NCBI GenBank assembly: GCA_963930655.1
Contig: OZ005620.1
Coordinates: forward strand, 1,689,001 to 1,753,000
DNA from: Myrica gale
Taxonomy: Eukaryota; Streptophyta; Magnoliopsida; Fagales; Myricaceae
DNA length: 64,000 bases
Direction: 5' to 3'
Both the position numbers and the translations under genes were made by a program. Shown one piece after another: positions 60,002 through 64,000 of this stretch (its first letter is position 1; every line of letters starts with the position of its first letter). The notes below the pieces were generated by a model. It was not told the origin of the DNA. It searched no databases and saw only the letters and a list, made by a program, of their open reading frames with translations.

Positions 60002-60086
60002 GGATCACTGCAAAAAAAGGTTTAGCTAGCTCAACATGGAAGTTCAATGTAATAAGAGAAAATAAATTGGTTGAAAAGTAAAGTAC

Positions 60087-60384
60087 CTTTGCCAACAGTC
60101 ATGAATTATGGATGCTACTTGCGGATGAAGAGGCCTTCTGGTAGGTCTAATCTCCTATCCATAAACCCTACAACTCCAACAACCTTACACCATAAAAGAT
60201 AATGGCCTCAATTAAGCTTTTTAATGCAAGAGAGTTTGAGCTTGTCTGTCTGCGTGTGTGTTTAGGGGGGGGGGGGGGGGGGGGGAGAGTTAAGACAGAG
60301 ACCTGTAAGGAGTTTAGGTAATCCCACGGAATGGATTCTGTCATTAGTTCCCACATAATGACACCAAAACTAAACACATCAGAT
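60087..60384 (-). pseudogene. Raf-like MAPKKK kinase-domain remnant
   Basis: Two exons of a Raf-like protein kinase remain. Exon A (60384-60303) encodes SDVFSFGVIMWELMTESIPW followed by DYLNSLQ, kinase subdomain IX, and ends at a CAG/GTCTCT donor. Exon B (60183-60087) encodes VVGVVGFMDRRLDLPEGL, then after a 2-nt-type shift HPQVASIIHDCWQ, subdomains X-XI, ending at AG/GTACTT. The shift breaks the frame. At the 5' side of exon A the expected splice acceptor reads GCAT rather than GCAG, and the Gypsy LTR begins about 20 bp further upstream on this strand. A 21-nt G run at 60265-60285 lies in the intron. PAS-domain Raf-like kinases are the closest family from memory. Confidence 0.75.
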
Positions 60385-60404
60385 ATGCATAGAAAGATAA
60401 TAAT

Positions 60405-61938
60405 TGTGAAAACCCGTTTTAAAAGAAAAAAATGGTCATGCCTAGGATTCGAACCCCTGGACTAGTGGTAAACAAATGGAAACCATTGAGCTACACGTTT
60501 TGTTAAACTGGTGGTGCACTTTTATAAATATGCGCTACAGGGTTTAAATGAGAAAAATATGGCAGCGCGAGGACTCGAACCTCAGTGCCTAGAGGGATAA
60601 AACGACAAGCTAACCACTGGAGCCATGAACGCATTTGCTATCATAGGCGACATTATATTTTATTTACTCTTTTGTTCGTTCGTTATTTCTGTTAAGTCAA
60701 ACGGTGCGTTTTGATTGTCTTCTCCTCAACCCTAAAACCTCTTCAATTTTCCTTGTTCCAGTAACCGTTCGCCGACCTTAAACGTTTTCTCTCTCCTAAT
60801 TTTCTCACTCTCTCACTTCATTTCCTTATCCATTACACCCATTTTCGTCTGACTTGAGTAGCCTTTTCAACTCCAACATAAAGATCTCGAAGTTTCTCAG
60901 TAACCATGCGATTTATCGTGTTTAATGTGAGATTTCGAAAAGGCATCAGTTTCAGACGAGATTCAATATTTTTTCAGCTAAAATTCGAGTTCATGTTACC
61001 TATAAAAGGGGAGTTCGTTTAGAGGTCGAGCACACCTCTCAAATCTGACCTCACATCATTTTTGAGCCATTTTTTCTCTCCCTCTCACTGTCAAGCCTAG
61101 GAGTTTTTCAGCTTTTACGTAGTGTCGGTATGCTCTGTTCTTTCTCTACTCCGATCACGTGTGTAATTCATTTCAAATAGTTGAGCGAATTATACATTGT
61201 AAAATTCAAGTTTCAAATATCGTTTTGATTCCTAATTATTTTTCCGGATTACTATTAGGTTGTGCTAATAGCGGGGATATTGATTATTCACATCGAGACA
61301 GGTAAGAGGGGTAACGATAAGTTTTCCTCGATAATATGAAATGACGGGTTTTGAAAATTATACCGAAGTCTGTTTTGAATTCTTGGAGTCACTGTTATTC
61401 AATTACTGTTTATACTGAAATATGATTAATGTTTTATGTTCTGAAATCCCGATGAAAATGTGTATTACTGATTACTGTCTTTGTTGGTACCAACTCATTG
61501 ATTACTGATTACTGGTGCATCTATTCTTCGGAGTGATGACACAACCATGTCATAGGGTAAATATGGTTTACTGATATTGCCTAAGGGAAATTTCTGAACT
61601 ACTGAAAAATCATTTGGAAATTTATTATTAATATTTTTATTCTCCGCTTACTGAGTTGTCGAACTCACTCCGTTAATATATTTTTATCTTCAGAAAATTT
61701 AGAGGAGCATGATGAAGATCATGCTTAGTTGACATGAGGGCTGAGATAGATGAGAATGGAGTTTTATTTTACATTGCACTTTGTTTTATTGAGAGACTTT
61801 TATTTAAGTTTATGATTTTGAAAGTGAGGACTATATCGAACTTTATTTTGAATAAATGAATTCTATATTTTGAGTTATTTGAAATATTGTTCAAAGAAAA
61901 AGTCCACTGTTGGACCCTGCTGGGTCTGGGGTGTGACA
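60405..61938 (+). repeat. 5' LTR of a Ty3/Gypsy element
   Basis: It begins TGTGAAAACCCG and ends GGGTGTGACA, typical of plant Tekay/Del-type chromovirus LTRs. It is followed at 61941 by CTTGGTATCAGATGAACG, a primer-binding-site-like sequence. The length is about 1.53 kb. On its minus strand it contains two tRNA-like segments at about 60431-60496 and 60563-60634. Confidence 0.75.
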
Positions 61939-62051
61939 GCTTGGTATCAGATGAACGATTATAGATTTTGTACACTTCACAGTTCGAGTTTTGGGTAGGA
62001 TCGGGTAGCTTAAGATTATATGTTTGATATTTTATTGGTGTCGACAGTTGC

Positions 62052-63870
62052 ATGAGTAATAGTCATTGTTACATGATGTCTAATCCCGCTAACTCGTTTA
62101 ACCTGAATGAGGCCATTAATGGCGAATCGCGATTTGGACCGAGTTCTCATAATTCGGTCGTTATAAGAGAAGTGGCAGAACCAGTTATGGACGAAATCGT
62201 TCGCAATTCGGGAACGCGGAATACGAATACCGTTGCCGAGGGTTGCACTATCGAACAATTCAACCGAATGCACCCGATGACGTTCGAAGGGAAAGCTAAT
62301 CCCTCCGCCGCTGAAGATTGGATTCAACACATTGAAGATATACTCCGGGTTTTACATTGCACAGAAGAGCAGAATGTGTTATATGCTACGTTTAAGTTAG
62401 CCGGCGAAGCGAAGCGCTGGTGGATTGTTGAACGAACACTTCAGGAAGGGGCATTAGGAGGAGAAGCTCTCACATGGGAACGCTTCAAGGAGATATTGTA
62501 CGCACGATTTTTCCCGAGGTCGGTTCGTGATTCAAAGGCCAAAGAGTTCCTTAATTTGGTCTAAGGTTCTATGAGTGTGCAGGAGTACGCAGCTAAATTT
62601 ATTGAGCTGTCTCGTTTTGCCTTATATCTGATTCCGGATAAAGAACGGAAAGCCCGAAAGTTTGAAGAAGGTCTTCACTATCACGTTTATGATCGCGTGG
62701 TGGGGTTCCAAATTAATAATTTTGCTGATTTGGTAAACAAGGCAACTGTGATAAGAGTAGAGTATCCGGCGAAACAATGAGCAATTCGAGCAAAGGAACA
62801 GATCTGCGCCTCAAGGACCTCGTTCTAACATCAATCAGGGTCCTCCAAAGAGAAGAAGTGATGATGGCAAGACGAGAAGAAATCAAGGAAATCAAAGTAT
62901 TCAGAACAAGCCACAAAGCTCTTTTTGTTCAAGGTGTAATCGCACACACTGGGGAGATTGCCGAGTAGAGGCGAAGTTATGGTTTCGTTGTGGAAAGACG
63001 GGTCATTACGTAAAGAATTGTTCTTATCCAGCAACCATGAATGAAGGAAACTCGAACCAGCAGAGAGGAAACAATCAAACTCCACATAACAACAACAATC
63101 ATCGCAATAATGTGCAAGCTCGCGTATACGCCTTGACCCCGGAGGAACCAGAAGGAAATAATGAGGTGGTGACAGGTACAATTCCATTATTCTATGCAAA
63201 AGCCGTAGTATTATTTGATTCAGGAGCTACACATTCTTTCATTTCCACGACCTTTGTTAAGTTATGCGGCTTGGAGGCGGAGTTGTTAGAGTTTAATCTT
63301 TATGTGGCAACTCCAACGGGGAATTCAGTGGTATGTAGGAAAGTATGTAGACAGTGTCCTATTATGATAGAAGGGAGGGTGTGGCCAGCTAATCTGGTGA
63401 TGTTTAGTATGCATGGGTTTGACGTGATCCTAGGGATGGACTGGCTAGCCGACAATTACGCTAGTGTTGATTGTTTTAATAAAGAGGTTGTCTTCAAACC
63501 CCTAGAAGAACAAGAATTTAAGTTTGTAGGATCCCAAATACGTACTCTCCCTGCAGTCGTTTCTGCTATTCAAGTAAAACGATTATTACGAGAGGGATGT
63601 CAGGGATTTTTAGCCTGCGTGGTAGATGTATCGAAGAATGAGCTTAAGTTGGAGGACATTCTAATGGTGAAGGAGTACCCAGAAGTTTTTCCTGAGGATT
63701 TATATGGGATACCTCCCGATCGAGAGGTAGAGTTTGCGATAGAACTACTACCGAGTACGACACCTATATCTAAAGCTCCTTACAGGATGACACCCTCAGA
63801 ACTTGCTGAACTCAAGGAGCAACTGCAAGAGTTAATAGAGAAGGGCTTTATTAGGCTAAACGTATCACCG
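62052..63870 (+). pseudogene. Gypsy gag-pol remnant (gag, protease, start of RT)
   Basis: Gag: MHPMTFEGKANPSAAEDWIQ and ERFKEILYARFFPRSVRDSK are the plant Gypsy capsid domain. A nonsense codon at 62562 (FLNLV-stop, then GSMSVQEYAAKF) and a frameshift near 62775 break it. The zinc-knuckle region follows in another frame (RCGKTGHYVKNC) with its first Cys replaced by Trp. The frame from 63037 reads the protease LFDSGATHSFIS and GFDVILGMDWLADNYASVDC, then the RT entry YPEVFPEDLYGIPPDREVEF and APYRMTPSELAELKEQLQEL. It stops where WGAP is expected because TGG has become TAG. Non-functional. Confidence 0.9.
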
Positions 63871-64000
63871 TAGGGAGCTAGCTTTTGGGGGTGATTTCTA
63901 CTAAGACATGTAATAAATGGTATCAGAGCGGTCCTAGTAACCACCAATGTGGGCTTGGTGGGCCTTGACGAGGACGTCAAGGATTTAAGGGGGGAGATTG
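63871..64000 (+). mobile_element. TRIM-like internal segment at the right edge
   Basis: TGGTATCAGAGC at 63918-63929 is an exact tRNA-iMet primer-binding site. Only about 60 bp later lies AGGGGGGAGATTG at the window edge, which looks like a polypurine tract and the start of an LTR. Such a tiny internal region is typical of TRIMs such as Cassandra. The LTRs themselves are not resolved here, so the family is a guess. Confidence 0.5.

Larger units (their letters stand above)
60405..63917 (+). mobile_element. Ty3/Gypsy retrotransposon, degenerate and cut short
   Basis: It comprises a 5' LTR, a primer-binding site, gag, protease and only the first part of reverse transcriptase. After RT residues ending GFIRLNVSP the sequence changes near 63870-63917 into an unrelated element. 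No integrase or 3' LTR is in the window. It inserted next to the Raf-like kinase exon at 60384. Confidence 0.85.

Noticed and set aside
1..64000. CRISPR array, prophage, operon or biosynthetic cluster
   Set aside because: The content is plant nuclear DNA; no spaced direct-repeat array, phage gene or set of co-pathway enzymes was seen.

Overview
The window is nuclear DNA of a flowering plant, most likely a eudicot and perhaps a woody one. The reasons are spliced genes with GT-AG introns, plant-only families (IQD calmodulin-binding protein, subgroup Ib bHLH, wound-induced DUF3774 protein, VAP4-type MSP protein), AT-rich spacers and many plant-type transposable elements. I cannot name the species.

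Layout: (1) 0.3-9.6 kb, minus strand: MRE11 in at least 21 coding exons; the short last exon appears to lie off the left edge. (2) 10-16 kb: gene-poor DNA with a tRNA-derived SINE, a decayed hAT element and a small MITE. (3) 16.2-17.6 kb, plus: a subgroup Ib bHLH gene of the ORG2/bHLH38 type (iron-deficiency regulon). (4) 19.2-19.6 kb: a broken CNGC4 C-terminal fragment. (5) 20.8-21.4 kb, minus: an LC8 dynein light chain. (6) 24.5-25.7 kb, plus: a DUF1223 pseudogene. (7) 27.2-30.2 kb, minus: a VAP4/PVA42-like MSP-domain gene. (8) 30.5-44.2 kb: mostly repeats (MITEs, foldback elements, a retroposon with target-site duplications, a second hAT remnant), one small wound-induced gene at 40.5 kb, and a large inverted duplication that ends about 120 bp before RFC2. 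(9) 44.3-49.9 kb, plus: RFC2 in seven exons, with a young non-autonomous Copia-like LTR element in reverse orientation inside intron 1. (10) 51.1 kb, minus: tRNA-Val(AAC). (11) 52.5-56.4 kb, minus: an IQD gene in four exons. (12) 57-64 kb: repeats, a TRIM-like element, a Raf-like kinase remnant, and the 5' LTR, gag, protease and start of reverse transcriptase of a dead Ty3/Gypsy element.

The genes do not form a pathway. MRE11 (double-strand break repair) and RFC2 (clamp loading) both serve genome maintenance, but they lie 35 kb apart with unrelated genes between, so I read that as coincidence. Assembled by eye, the coding models stay in frame: MRE11 714 codons without its last exon, bHLH 268 aa, LC8 109 aa, VAP 268 aa, RFC2 334 aa, IQD 493 aa.

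I found no new multi-gene system. The points most worth a second look are the inverted duplication of a promoter/leader-like segment next to RFC2, with a MITE whose empty site survives in the other arm; the ACGT-motif array inside the RFC2-intron retroelement; a probable GC-AG intron in MRE11; a retroposon with 14-bp target-site duplications; and two tRNA-like segments in the Gypsy LTR.
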